Source of the DNA: Xestospongia bergquistia
Taxonomy: Eukaryota; Porifera; Demospongiae; Haplosclerida; Petrosiidae
DNA length: 64,000 nucleotides
NCBI GenBank assembly: GCA_963965975.1
Contig: OZ014424.1
Location: 3,286,001 to 3,350,000, forward strand
Reading direction: 5' to 3'
The notes beneath the pieces were generated by a model. It was not told the origin of the DNA, searched no databases, and saw only the letters and a program-made list of their open reading frames with translations. The translations under genes and the position numbers were made by a program. Of this stretch, positions 1 through 9,600 are shown piece after piece. The stretch's first letter is position 1, and each line of letters begins with the position of its first letter.

Positions 1-296
1 AGATGTTAATGCAAACCAACTTACTAAACTGTTAATAGGAGTTTTTTTTGTTAGTTTCATAGAGTCCTTTAGACTGTTCTTTTTAATTTATAAACTTCAC
101 TCAATAGTCTAAACCTTCTAAAGTCTTTAATTTAAAGACTTTAGAGTGTTAATGCAAACCAACTTACTAAACTGTTAATAGCAGTTTATTTAGTTAGTTT
201 CATAGAGTCCTTTAGACTGTTTCTTTACTTTATAAACTTCACTCAGTAGTCTAAACTTTCTAAACTCTTTAATTTATAGAGTTTAGAGTGTTAATG
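1..296 (+). repeat. Two to three copies of the 143-bp satellite, left outlier
   Basis: The same monomer as in the main array at 6683-40117, in the same orientation: the markers GTTAATGCAAACCAACTTAC and TAAACTGTTAATAGCAGTTT recur about 143 bp apart. The last copy stops at a TTAA at about 290-293. The copies are separated from the main array by a piggyBac relic and a Kolobok-like element, so they are probably the outer edge of one original array. Confidence 0.93.
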
Positions 297-640
297 AAAC
301 CATTAGATGAAAGTGATGCTCTACTAAGTGTTATCCTTTCCATGCTCTTCCTGATCAATTTTTACAACTAGTCATGCTTTCATTGTGTCAGGAATTACCT
401 GTTCAGAAAGAATCAAGTTCGCATCATTGGATGTAACTTTGGAAGTTTGTCACATTTCAAAGTCGTTGCAAATGACTGAGATAAGTTTTCTTTCTTGTAA
501 TAATATTACTGTTTTACCTGCCATTTCTTTGCTGATAGTATTATAAACTTTATGTGAAACTTGTAATCTTCCTTTTGGATGATTTATAACTTGGTGAATA
601 TAGTATCTTCTATAAAGACCCAATGCTAAACACACCACTA

Positions 641-642
<2 letters not shown>

Positions 643-679
<37 letters not shown>
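643..679. repeat. (AC)n microsatellite
   Basis: An uninterrupted run of AC dinucleotides over about 37 bp. It creates several false open frames rich in Cys-Val on the other strand. Confidence 0.97.
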
Positions 680-685
<6 letters not shown>

Positions 686-978
686 GAAAGGAAGAGACGT
701 ATGTCCATATAGAGACAACATACAGTCAGGGAATATATTAAAACTGATTGGTAGTGTATGTATAATGTAAGTGCACATACACACAGAGAGGAAAAGAAGT
801 ATGTATGTATAGACACAATACACAGTCAGGCAAAGTGGAGCAATATATTATAATACACATACACAGAGACAGTTAGAGAACCGTGTACACAGACACAACA
901 CACAGTATGACAAAGTGAAACAATACATTATAATTGATTGCTGATGTAAGTATAATGTAAGTGTGTGTGTTTTCTTGT
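680..978. repeat. Degenerate tandem repeat, about 3 copies of 80-100 bp
   Basis: Three diverged units each contain ACACAGA, then a GTATGT or GTGTAC segment, GACACAA.ACACAGT, and an ACAATATATTATAAT-like tail. The last unit ends in a short GT run at about 960-970. Confidence 0.7.
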
Positions 979-1404
979 TATCAGGAATAGATAATATATA
1001 TATATAATATAGTAGATTAACTTAGACTTAACTTAGATTGCCCCCACCCATGTATTGATTGTAGTCCTCTATCATCACAGGTTTAATGATTTCTTCAACA
1101 CCAGTGTGAAGTCTTGTATTTTTCTTCTTAACAATCTTATTGAAATCGTATATGATCAAATTGGACTATCGTAAGGCCATTTGGAACGATTCATGACAAT
1201 GTATATACATATTATTACACAAGCGTACATAAAGTCTAGACACAAAGATTATTATTGATGTATATGAGGATGATTCTTAGTATTCATAATGTAATTTGGT
1301 ATGGTATGGTAATCTTTCAAAAATGGGAGTACATACGAATGATTTTTACAAATGCTACATTGGTACTGTTTTTGTGATCTTTTTTTCCTCGGGCCATGCA
1401 TACT

Positions 1405-3190
1405 TTAGACTGGGACATACTCCATAAGGTGCATCTTTTTGAACAGGTTCTAGAAATCCATGTTCGCTCAATCTCATCGGAAGTACTGTTGTTGAGTCAA
1501 TGTGCCTTCTGTCAACTGGTTATTTATGACCGTCTAGTATCCGGCTGCCAATGTGGGGTAAAGGTTTTCAGCAACTATATTGTGCAAAATATTGGTGTTA
1601 ACAATGGATACTTAAAATAAGTGAAATAATACTTTCTTCCACCACTTGCCTGACCTGCGTACATATCCATAATATAGTAGGAGTTGATTGCACTTGTCGA
1701 CTCCGCCCATATCGTATTTTATTCTTCAACTACTTTTGCCACCTCTACTCCTCCATCTACTGCTCTGGTTCTCCTCCGCTTATCTATCATATTTTCATTA
1801 TGCAAGGTTGATAACATGTGTACCACTAGCTTGTCAGACCACTTCGGACACAAAAATCCATCTGTTGCATAATAAGAATAGACTTAACCTACATCTTACA
1901 TTTTAGGCTAACATAAATACAGTTGATTGTTACTTTTTACCATTTGTTAATTTTGCAAATTGAAATTCTCTACTCAATCTCTTCTGATTCAGCGAAAAGT
2001 GTATGTGAGGTATAGTAATTATTGGTACACACATGATATCCACTCATTGATAAAGGAGACATGAGATCACTTTGTACGCTAGCCCTTGCTCAGAAACGCC
2101 ATCTTCTCTTTTCCTGTATGACTCGTTAACAACCATTATAGTAAGTATAATATCCCATTTAGTGGGCTTCTTGAGCATGTACTAGAACCACGAGAGTCTT
2201 CCTTTGTGTCCAATGATACTCTCATCAACAGCAATTTCTCTATTGGGAACATAAACCAACTAAAATGACTCGTTAAGCTGATCAAGATTTTATCAATAAT
2301 TCAAACCTTCTCCATGATGTGACTGACTATATCACTATGAAATGACCATTTGCTGCTCCTGTATGATCTACAAATAAGTGAGTTGTACAGGAAATTCACA
2401 AATTTTTAGGGCTTCCTAATAAAAATACAATTACAAGTAAGTGTAATAAATAAAACTTGCAATTCATATCAATCTATTTCCTTGGTTATAATGAATACCT
2501 CACAGACAGATATCTAACTAGTCCCTTTGTAATTATTATGGCTAGTAATAGTTCAAATTCCTCATGCTTTATCAGATTTCTACTCCAGTCATGACCAAGA
2601 GCATTGGGATGATCATGCAAGTAAGATTCAATTTGACACAGGATAACTAGCTGTTTCCACAAAGATCAAATCTTTTACTGCTGATGAAAAGAATAGATTG
2701 AAGAAAGCAAGTGGTAGTTTGTTGGTTATATCAAGAGTAAGCCCAGGTGATTCAGTAAATGGATGAACTATAAGGTTACTTTGCTATTATTGGTAGTCTT
2801 TAGTTAACTGTAGGTAGGCTAGCTGTAGCAGTAGTGCTAGTACTGGGCCAAGCCTTTGCTGGAGAGGTGGCAACCAATGGATGAACTACAATAATTATTA
2901 TTATTTTGTACATGTGTGTAAAATCATCTTATAAGTGGGTGTAGGTGGAGCTAGGAAACTGCTTCTTGTTGGTGAAGGTGGAGCTGAAGAGTTACATTTT
3001 AGTACAAAGCTTTCAGAAGTCAGCCTTGCTAGTAAATGGCTTTGCAAAAGATCTGTCAGTGCTTCGTCTTCATCAATGTAGCCGTAGAAATCACTGTCTG
3101 AATAGTCACTTTCAGCACCATCAATACACTGTAAAAGGAGGTCTGGGTCAGAAGGCAAGTGTATAAACCTTCTGCTTGTCAATGCCATGA
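1405..3190 (-). pseudogene. Decayed piggyBac (PGBD4-like) transposase
   Basis: Read on the minus strand, pieces of a piggyBac transposase occur in the right order but in changing frames. An acidic N-terminal region lies at about 3188-2901 (ESDYSDSDFYGYIDEDE). Next comes PFTESPGLTLDI..LPLAFFNLFF at about 2763-2683. The catalytic-core signature VPNREIAVDESIIGHKG, with the Asp of the first DDE motif, is at about 2262-2205. KKPTKW follows, then SEQGLAYKVIS at about 2095-2065, and KRRRTRAVDGG at about 1790-1745. After that comes the region equivalent to the family's YNKYMGGVD..D segment. Many stops and frame changes interrupt it, so no product is possible. The family inserts at TTAA; the TTAA at about 290 in the satellite may be one edge, but I could not define inverted ends. 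Recognition of the family is firm; the element limits are not. Confidence 0.85.
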
Positions 3191-3805
3191 CGCTTTAACC
3201 ATGTCAATAGCTTTACAAACCAGTGATTGCAATCATATTCACGTTCTTGCTTTCGAAAAACAGTCCAGGTGCCTCGGTAATAGTTGCTGTGCAAAATTGC
3301 GATTCCACCCACTCAATAATTGCATCCGCCTGCTCATAATTACGCAACCACCCGTTAAAGGGTTCACATAAAAACCTGTTCCTTTTTTTAGCAAAATGGG
3401 TTTTCAAATATTGGCATTTTGGGGGCCAAAAAAAATTAGCAAAAGGGGTTTAAAACATGTGCAATTTTCACACTAAAATGCTTTTTAAAGAGGCTGTGAC
3501 AACTGACACATTTTGCTGCCAATAAAGTTTTAAACAAGGGTTAAAACACACATTTTTGGCACAAGAAAGTTAGGACATGTATATTTTGGCACCAAAAACA
3601 TAGAAAAAAGTTTTAAAATAACTACAATTTCGACAAAAAATGTACATATTAAAATATACATTTTAGCAAAGACTCTATTCCAGTCCATAGACTAAATGTC
3701 TTTAAGCCTTTATTGCAAATAGTTTGCAGTGCTAAGTATAAACCCATTATTGTAAGTAGTTCGCATTGTTAAGTTTACCAAAATACTGTAAACTCTATCA
3801 ATCCT
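3191..3805. other. AT-rich non-coding stretch before the Kolobok-like element
   Basis: The stretch contains low-complexity lines rich in TTTTGG, CCAAAA and TTTTAAA, with loosely repeated TTTTGGCACCAAAAA-like words at 3400-3660. The last 60 bp before the transposon (GTTAAGTTTACC...TGTAAACTC) vaguely resemble a diverged satellite monomer. No gene seen. Confidence 0.4.
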
Positions 3806-3809
3806 TTAA

Positions 3810-4027
3810 AGGGTAACTGAAATGTGTATTTTGAAATTTTTGAAACTTGGTTATTTGTTAAATAATAATATGATAACATGTAAACCTTACTCCTTTTCTT
3901 GAAATGGAACTTCCTTTTGAAATAAAACGAAGTCAAATCTTGCTCAATCATAAGTCAGCCATCTTCTTCCTGTTTAAGCAGCAAAATCAGCGAAACGCAT
4001 TATGACATCACAAGATGAACGATGAAC
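3810..4027 (+). repeat. Left terminal inverted repeat of the Kolobok-like element
   Basis: About 218 bp, matching the reverse complement of 6462-6678 with few differences. It includes the ATG at 4015 of the plus-strand gene. The family's ends usually hold the promoter; that role is inferred here. Confidence 0.92.
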
Positions 4028-4770
4028 GCATGCAAATCGATAGTTTCGCACCTGTTATAGAGATGGATGCACTTGCTAATGAAGAAACTAGTGGATCTGA
4101 ACAATATTCAAGTCCAATGCAGGATGATTATAGTGAAGATGAAGATTCTTTTGCTGGTATTGTTTTACCTTATTTATATGAATCAAGTGATAGCTAAGCA
4201 TCCAGTAATAGTAGTAGTAGTGAAGACTTGGAGCTGTCCTCAGAAAGACTTTTAAACTTTAATTGGTATAAACATAAATGAGGAATAACGTTAGTAATAA
4301 ATATTATATGTTGATTATAGGTGTGCATGTAGCCACTGTGTAAGTATGAGTAATTCAAAGAAGTGCATTTGCTGCCAAGAAATTATGAAAATGAATGAGA
4401 AAATGGAAGCTGAGATACCTGAACTCCTATGTATTACTGACCTTCCAAGATTTCATGCTGTTTGCTTGAATGTGTGGACATTACAAACTGCGTATTACCA
4501 ATACCAACAAGAATATGGGTCTGCAACTTTACCATCAGCTATTAATGAGTGAGTGTTATTTGTCCAAAGATCATGCTATTATATATACTGGACATTCTTT
4601 TTGCTTCATCTAGACATTACAGGTACATAGCATATCACCAGTTGACCAGATGGGTTATGGGATGGCTAGGCAGACATATTAGAGTGGTATTACTTGCTTG
4701 TGCAGTTAACAAAATAGGAGAAACACTCCCCTCTGCAAACTATGTTGGATTTAAATATCTTAATCTTTAA
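4015..4770 (+). pseudogene. P2X7 ballast-domain-like protein, three exons, one in-frame stop
   Basis: Exons 4015-4265, 4321-4548 and 4614-4770 join in phase across introns of 55 and 65 bp with GT..AG borders, giving about 211 codons. The N-terminus is acidic and Ser-rich. Then come a WCAC..C cluster (spanning the first junction), KKCICCQEI, CITDLPRFHAVCLN, RYIAYHQLTRW..GWLGR, VLLACAV and a final NYVGFK. The order and spacing match the intracellular C-terminal 'ballast' domain of vertebrate P2X7, with its WCQCGSC, LCCRK, CIT, AYR..W and Y.GFK motifs. That domain is zinc-binding and binds guanine nucleotide in P2X7. No channel segments are present, so this is the stand-alone domain. A TAA at 4195-4197 interrupts exon 1, so this copy is probably dead unless translation starts again downstream. 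The start codon lies inside the element's inverted end. Function in the transposon is unknown. Confidence 0.75.
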
Positions 4771-4878
4771 ACTTAATCAATAATAATAAAACATAGTGTA
4801 GTATGCTATGTGATTGTTATATTATTGAGGTATATTGTAGAGCATTGTACAATTTAATACTAACATTAAACAATAAAT

Positions 4879-5058
4879 TTATTTGCCAAATCTGCTTTCG
4901 TGCTGACTAATAGCTTCGCTTTTGTCAGGATAGCACAAAGGTGGTGGGGGTCTGAAAGTGTTAACACATCTTTCAGATGGCTCTTGCATTTTTTCCAATA
5001 TCATTGAGAAAAGATTTTTTACATATTGTATAGTTGTCTGACAGCCTAACATTAACAT
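4879..5058 (-). CDS. Possible last exon of the minus-strand transposon gene
   Basis: An open minus-strand frame reads through MLMLGCQTTIQYVKNLFSM, ILEKMQEPSERCV, a PPPPLCYPDKSEAI segment and ends HESRFGK at a stop at 4879. It lies just inside the hAT insertion, whose upstream side continues at 5695. With the hAT element ignored, the frame is closed a few codons upstream, so it would have to be a separate exon. It ends 108 bp from the convergent plus-strand gene. No domain recognised. Confidence 0.4.
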   Translation of the reverse strand: MLMLGCQTTIQYVKNLFSMILEKMQEPSERCVNTFRPPPPLCYPDKSEAISQHESRFGK

Positions 5059-5066
5059 GTTGTGAC

Positions 5067-5686
5067 CAGACATGGGGCAAGCATTTACTGAAGTGCTTGA
5101 AGCACAACTTAAAGCATTCATAAAAGAGCTTAAGCACAAGCACAAGCATTTATGCTTCTAAAAAATAAGTGCTTGAAGCACAAATTCAAGCACTTAAAAA
5201 ATGCTTGAAGCACAAGCACAAGCATTTTTGACAAAAAATGTCCTTCAAATAAACAATTCTTTTATCTAAGTCAACTTTTAAAATACTTCTTGTTAGATCG
5301 TATAAACATTAGTTATAGAATATAGTATCTACCAGTCCGCATCTCTCTGGCCTAAAGATCTTGCTTGCCACACTAAACAGCTGCTTTACTACATAAAAAG
5401 ATACAGGAACTCCCAACACAATTGTAGTTATAGTTGCTAATGATGATAAACAGACTGATAGCAAAAGAGTATTAATAGATGTGCTAAGTGCACAAAGAAC
5501 TTGCAGCCATTGTGCTTAAAAGTGCTTATAAAGTGCTTTAAAGCACTAATGCTATAAAGTGCTTAAGCACAAGCACAAGCATAAATGCTTATATATAATA
5601 AATGCTTGAAAGCACCTCCAAGCATTCCAAAAAATGTGCTTAAAGTGCTTTCAAGCACAAGCACTCAAGTGCTTGCCCCATGTCTG
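5067..5686. mobile_element. hAT deletion derivative nested in the Kolobok-like element
   Basis: The ends are CAGACATGGGGCAAGCA and its inverted partner TGCTTGCCCCATGTCTG. They are flanked by an identical 8-bp target duplication, GTTGTGAC at 5059-5066 and 5687-5694. The 8-bp duplication and CAG start are standard for hAT. Both flanks inside the ends are packed with AAGCAC/GTGCTT words (5100-5230 and 5505-5670), which look like subterminal binding-site arrays. The middle keeps a scrap of hAT transposase (listed separately). Confidence 0.92.
5335..5440 (-). pseudogene. hAT transposase C-terminal dimerisation fragment
   Basis: The minus strand encodes VLGVPVSFYVVKQLFSVASK followed by IFRPERCGLVDT. 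This is the conserved hAT C-terminal motif (usual form: A..SAPVERLFS.AG.IFRPERC). Only about 35 codons survive. It ties the nested element to autonomous hAT elements of the ZBED type. Confidence 0.82.
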
Positions 5687-5812
5687 GTTGTGACAGCTTT
5701 AACACAACTGAAATCACATACCTTTTGATTTCATTTTTTGCTTTTTCTTACTGCTTGATAGTACTATTGCAATGGAAGTACAATATGAACAAAATCAGTA
5801 TAAGTATACACT

Positions 5813-6422
5813 TCAAAACATGCCTGGTAGAGGATCTGATACAAATGAACATGATTCATATCCAGGCTCTTCAGATAAATTCGAATGTCCCACTCTTAGC
5901 TGAGCTAATTCTTCATCTGTAGCCATACTGGACTCACTCTCATCATCAGCCAAATTGGACTCTTCATCTGATACATCTTCTACTAGCATTTTCACAACCT
6001 AAATCAATTCAAACAGTTATAATCCAGTAGTGATAGCTCTTATATATACCTTCAAATTCTCTCTTCTTTTGTAACGTTCATGTCTACTTGTTGATTTTGA
6101 CTTCTTTAAATGTGATGCCTCCTTAGTTTGATATTCGCTAACTGGTCTCTTGAAGACTGTCGGGATAGCATCAGATTTCAGTTTTATTCTTTTAGATAAC
6201 CCTAGACTAGCAACTACAACTACATCAGGCTGGAAACAGTCTTCAGTAAAGTGGCAACTACACAAAAATGAGTACTTGGTTGGTCCTAACCACTCGTCCC
6301 TGGTTCTCTTTCCTTGCTCAGTCCATTTTTTTACTAAGTACTGGATCTTGAGGGAATGAAAATAGACTCACTCCATCCTTATTAGTATTACCACAACTGA
6401 AAGCAACACATCTCTTAGGCAT
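5813..6422 (-). pseudogene. THAP-domain protein of the Kolobok-like element
   Basis: From the ATG at 6422-6420 the minus strand reads MPKRCVAFSCGNTNKDGVSL, then FSFPQDP.LSKK. After a one-base shift in a run of seven A (about 6332-6326) it continues with WTEQGKRTRDEWLGPTKYSF, LCSCHFTEDCF and KLKSDAIPTVF. This is a complete THAP zinc finger (C-x4-C, invariant Trp, C-x2-H, final AVPTVF-like box), known to bind DNA and common in P-element and Kolobok transposons. A donor at about 6054 (AAG|GTATAT) and an acceptor at about 6004 (TTTAG|GTTGTG) join in phase to an acidic exon (DVSDEESNLADDESESS) that ends in a stop at 5813-5815. The A-run shift breaks the finger in this copy. Confidence 0.8.
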
Positions 6423-6461
6423 TTTCCAATAGTTCACACTTCTTACCAGGTGTTGAATAGT

Positions 6462-6678
6462 GTTCATCGTTCATCTTGTGATGTCATAATGCGTTTCACC
6501 GATTTTGCTGCTTAAACAGGAAGAAGATGGCTGACTTGTGATTGAACAAGTTTTGACTTCGCTTTATTTCAAAAGAAAGTTCCATTTCAAGAAAAGAAGT
6601 AAGGTTTACATGTTATCATATTATTTTTTAACAAATAACCAAGTTTCAAAATTTCAAAATACGCATTTCAGTTACCCT
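6462..6678 (-). repeat. Right terminal inverted repeat of the Kolobok-like element
   Basis: Reverse-complement partner of 3810-4027. Read on the minus strand, its inner edge also contains ATGAACGATGAAC, followed at once by a possible splice donor (CACCTG|GTAAGA). A THAP transcript could therefore begin with the same Met-Asn-Asp-Glu leader as the opposite gene, or use the internal ATG at 6422. Confidence 0.92.
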
Positions 6679-9600
6679 TTAAATTAAAGAGTTTCAAGAT
6701 TTAATGGAAATGAACTTAATAAACTGTCAATTGCAGTTTATTGAGTTATACTCTCTGAGTCCTTTAACCAAGGCAGTTTACATTATGAACTTCTCTCAAT
6801 AATGCAAACATTCTAAATTGCTTAAAATAAAGAGTTTACAGGGTTAACGCAAACGAACTTAACAAACTGTCAATTCCAGTTTATTGAGTTATACTCTCTG
6901 AGTCCTTTAATCTAAGAAGTTTACATTATAAACTTCACTCAATAGTCAAAACCTTCTAAACTCTTTAAGTTAAAGTCTTTAGAGCGTTAATGCTTACCAA
7001 CTTAATAAACTGTCTGTGGGTCCCTTAATCTAAGCAGTTTACATTATAAACTTCTCTCAATAGTCTAAAACTTCTAAATCCTTAAAATAAAGGCTTTGGA
7101 GCGTTAATACAAACAATCTTATTAAACTGTCAGTAGCATATTATTGAGTCAGTCTCTCTCAGGGCTTTTATATAAGCAGTTTACATTATGAACTTCACTC
7201 AATAGTCTAAACATTCTAAATTCTTTAAATTTAACAATTTTGAGCGTTCATGCAAAACAACTTAATCAACAGTCAATAGCAGTTTATTGAGTTAGACTCT
7301 TTGAGTCCTGTCATCTAAGAAGTCTATATTACGAACATCAATCAATTGTTTAACCCTTTTCAACTCTTTAAATTAATGAGTTTACAGGGTTAACGCAAAA
7401 CAACTTAATAAACTATCAATAGCAATTTATTTAGTTAATCCATTTAAGGCATTTAGACTAAGTAGTTTACATTGTAAACTTCACTCAATAGTCTAAACCT
7501 TCTAAACAGTTGAAATTAAAGATTTTAGAGGGTTAATGCAAAGCAGCTTAATAAACTGTTAATTCTAGTTTATTTAGTTAGTCTCCTTCCGTTTTCAGTC
7601 TAAGCAGTGTACATTATAAACTTCACTCAATAGTCTAAACCTTGTAAACTCTTTAAAATAAAGAGTTTAGAGGGTTATTGCAAACCAACTTAATAAACTG
7701 TTAATTACAGTTTAATTAGTTAGTCTCTTTAAGGCCTTTAGTCTAAGCAGTTTATATTATAAACTTCAATCAATGGTCTAAACCTTTTAAACCCTTTAAC
7801 TTAAATAGTTTAGTTCGTTAATGCAAACCAACTTAATAAACTGTTCATTGAAATTTATTCAGTTAGTCTTTTTAAGTCCATTAGTATAAACATTTTACAT
7901 TACAAATTTAATTCAATAGTCTAAACCTTCTACACTTTTTAAATTAAAGGCTTTAGAGCGTTATTGCAAGCCAACCTTTAAAAAAGTTAATAGATGTTTC
8001 TTTAATTAGTCTCTTTGTGTCCTTTAGTCTAAGCATCTTACATTTTCAACTACACAAAGTAGTCTAAACTTTCTAAATTCTTTAAATTAAAGACTTTAGA
8101 GCGTTAATGCAAACCAAATTAAAGAGTTTATAGGGTTAATGCAAAGCAGGTTAATAAACTGTTAATTCTAGTTTAGTTACTTAGTCCCCTTCAGTTTTCA
8201 GTCTAAGTAGTGTACATTATAAACTTCACTCAATAGTCTAAAACTTCTAAACTCTTCAAAATTAATAAACTGTTAATATCAGTTTGTTTAGTTAGTCCCA
8301 TTAAGTCCTATAGACTGAGCAGTTTACTTTGTAAAATTCACTCAATAGTCTAAACCTTCTTAATTCAAAAACTGTAGAGCGTTAATGCAAACCAACTTAC
8401 CGTCTGTTAATGGCAGTTTACTTATTTAGTCCCATTAAGTCCTTTAGACTGAGCAGTTCACTTTAAGAACTTCACTCAATAGTCTAAGACTTCTAAAGTC
8501 TTTAAATTAAAGACTTCAGACCGTTAATGAAAACAAAATTACTAAACTGTTAATAGCAGTTTATTTAGTTAGTCCCATTAAATCCTTCAGCTGAGCAGTT
8601 TACTTTATAAACTTCACTCAATAGTCTAAACCTTCTAAAGTCTTTCAATTAAAGACTTTAGAGTGTTAATGCAAACCAACTTTCTAAACTGTTAATAGCA
8701 GTTTATTTAGTTAGTCCCATTAAGTCCTTTAGACTGAGCAGTTTACTTTATAAACTTCACTCAAAAGCTAAAACCTTCTAAACTCTTTAAATTAAAGATT
8801 TTATGGTGTTAATGCAAACCAACATACTAAACTGTTAATAGCAGTTTATTTAGTTAGTCCCATTAAGTCCTTTAGACTGAGCAGTTTACTTTATTAACTT
8901 CACTTAATAGTCTAAGGCTTTAAAACTCTTTAAATTAAAGAAATTGACAGTTAATGGAAACCAATTTACTAAACTATTAATAGCAGTTTATATACTCAGT
9001 CCCATTAAGTCCTTTAGACTGAGCAGTTTGCTTTATAAACTTCACTCAATAGTCTAAACCTTCTAAAGTCTTTAAATTAAAGAAATTAGACCGTTTATGC
9101 CAACCAACTAACTAAACTGTTAATAGCACTTTATTTAGTTAGTCCCATTAAGTCCTTTAGACTGAGCAGTTTACTTTATAAACTTCACTCAATAGTCTAA
9201 ACCTTCTAAAGTCTTTAAATTAAAGACTTTAGAGTGTTAATGCAAACCAACTTACTAAACTGTTCACAGCAGCTTATTTAGTTAGTCCCACAGAGTCCTT
9301 TAAACTGAGCAGTTTCCTTTATAAAATTCACTCAATAGTCTAAACCTTCTAAACTCTTTAAATTAAAGACTTTAGAGCGTTAATGCAAACCAACATACTA
9401 AACTGTTAATAGCAGTTTATTTAATTAGTCCCATTAAGTCCTTTAGACTGAGCAGTTTACTTTATAAAATTCACTCAATAGTGTAAAACTTACAAAGTCT
9501 TTAAATTAAAGGTTTTAGAGCGTTAATGCAAACCAACTTACTTAACCATTAGTAGCAGCTTGTTTAGTTAGTCCCATTAACTCCTTTAGACTGAGCAGTT

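Larger units (their letters stand above)
297..1400. other. AT-rich stretch with simple repeats, no convincing gene
   Basis: The stretch holds an (AC)n run and a degenerate tandem repeat, listed separately. A minus-strand open frame at about 450-640 (contains HPKGRLQVSHKVYNTISKEM) reads like coding sequence but was not recognised, and its upstream end runs into the AC microsatellite. It could be a fragment of a host or transposon gene. Nothing else is supported. Confidence 0.4.
3810..6678. mobile_element. Kolobok-like DNA transposon carrying THAP and P2X7-ballast-like genes
   Basis: The 2,869-bp element is bounded by a TTAA on each side (3806-3809 and 6679-6682). Long inverted ends of about 218 bp start AGGGTAACTG and finish CAGTTACCCT. 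TTAA duplication, RRG...CYY ends and THAP-domain proteins are established traits of the Kolobok superfamily; piggyBac also uses TTAA but does not carry THAP genes. Two genes point towards each other, a plus-strand gene at 4015-4770 and a minus-strand THAP gene from 6422. A hAT derivative is inserted at 5067-5686. No DDE transposase was found, so this copy was probably mobilised by another element, or has lost its transposase. The right TTAA lies in the central dyad of a satellite monomer, so the element inserted into the array edge. Confidence 0.8.

Noticed and set aside
450-823. Cys-Val-rich open frames on the minus strand
   Set aside because: They are products of the (AC)n microsatellite, not genes.
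1396-1906. Plus-strand open frames of 60-74 codons
   Set aside because: They lie opposite the piggyBac transposase relic, which explains the sequence on the minus strand.
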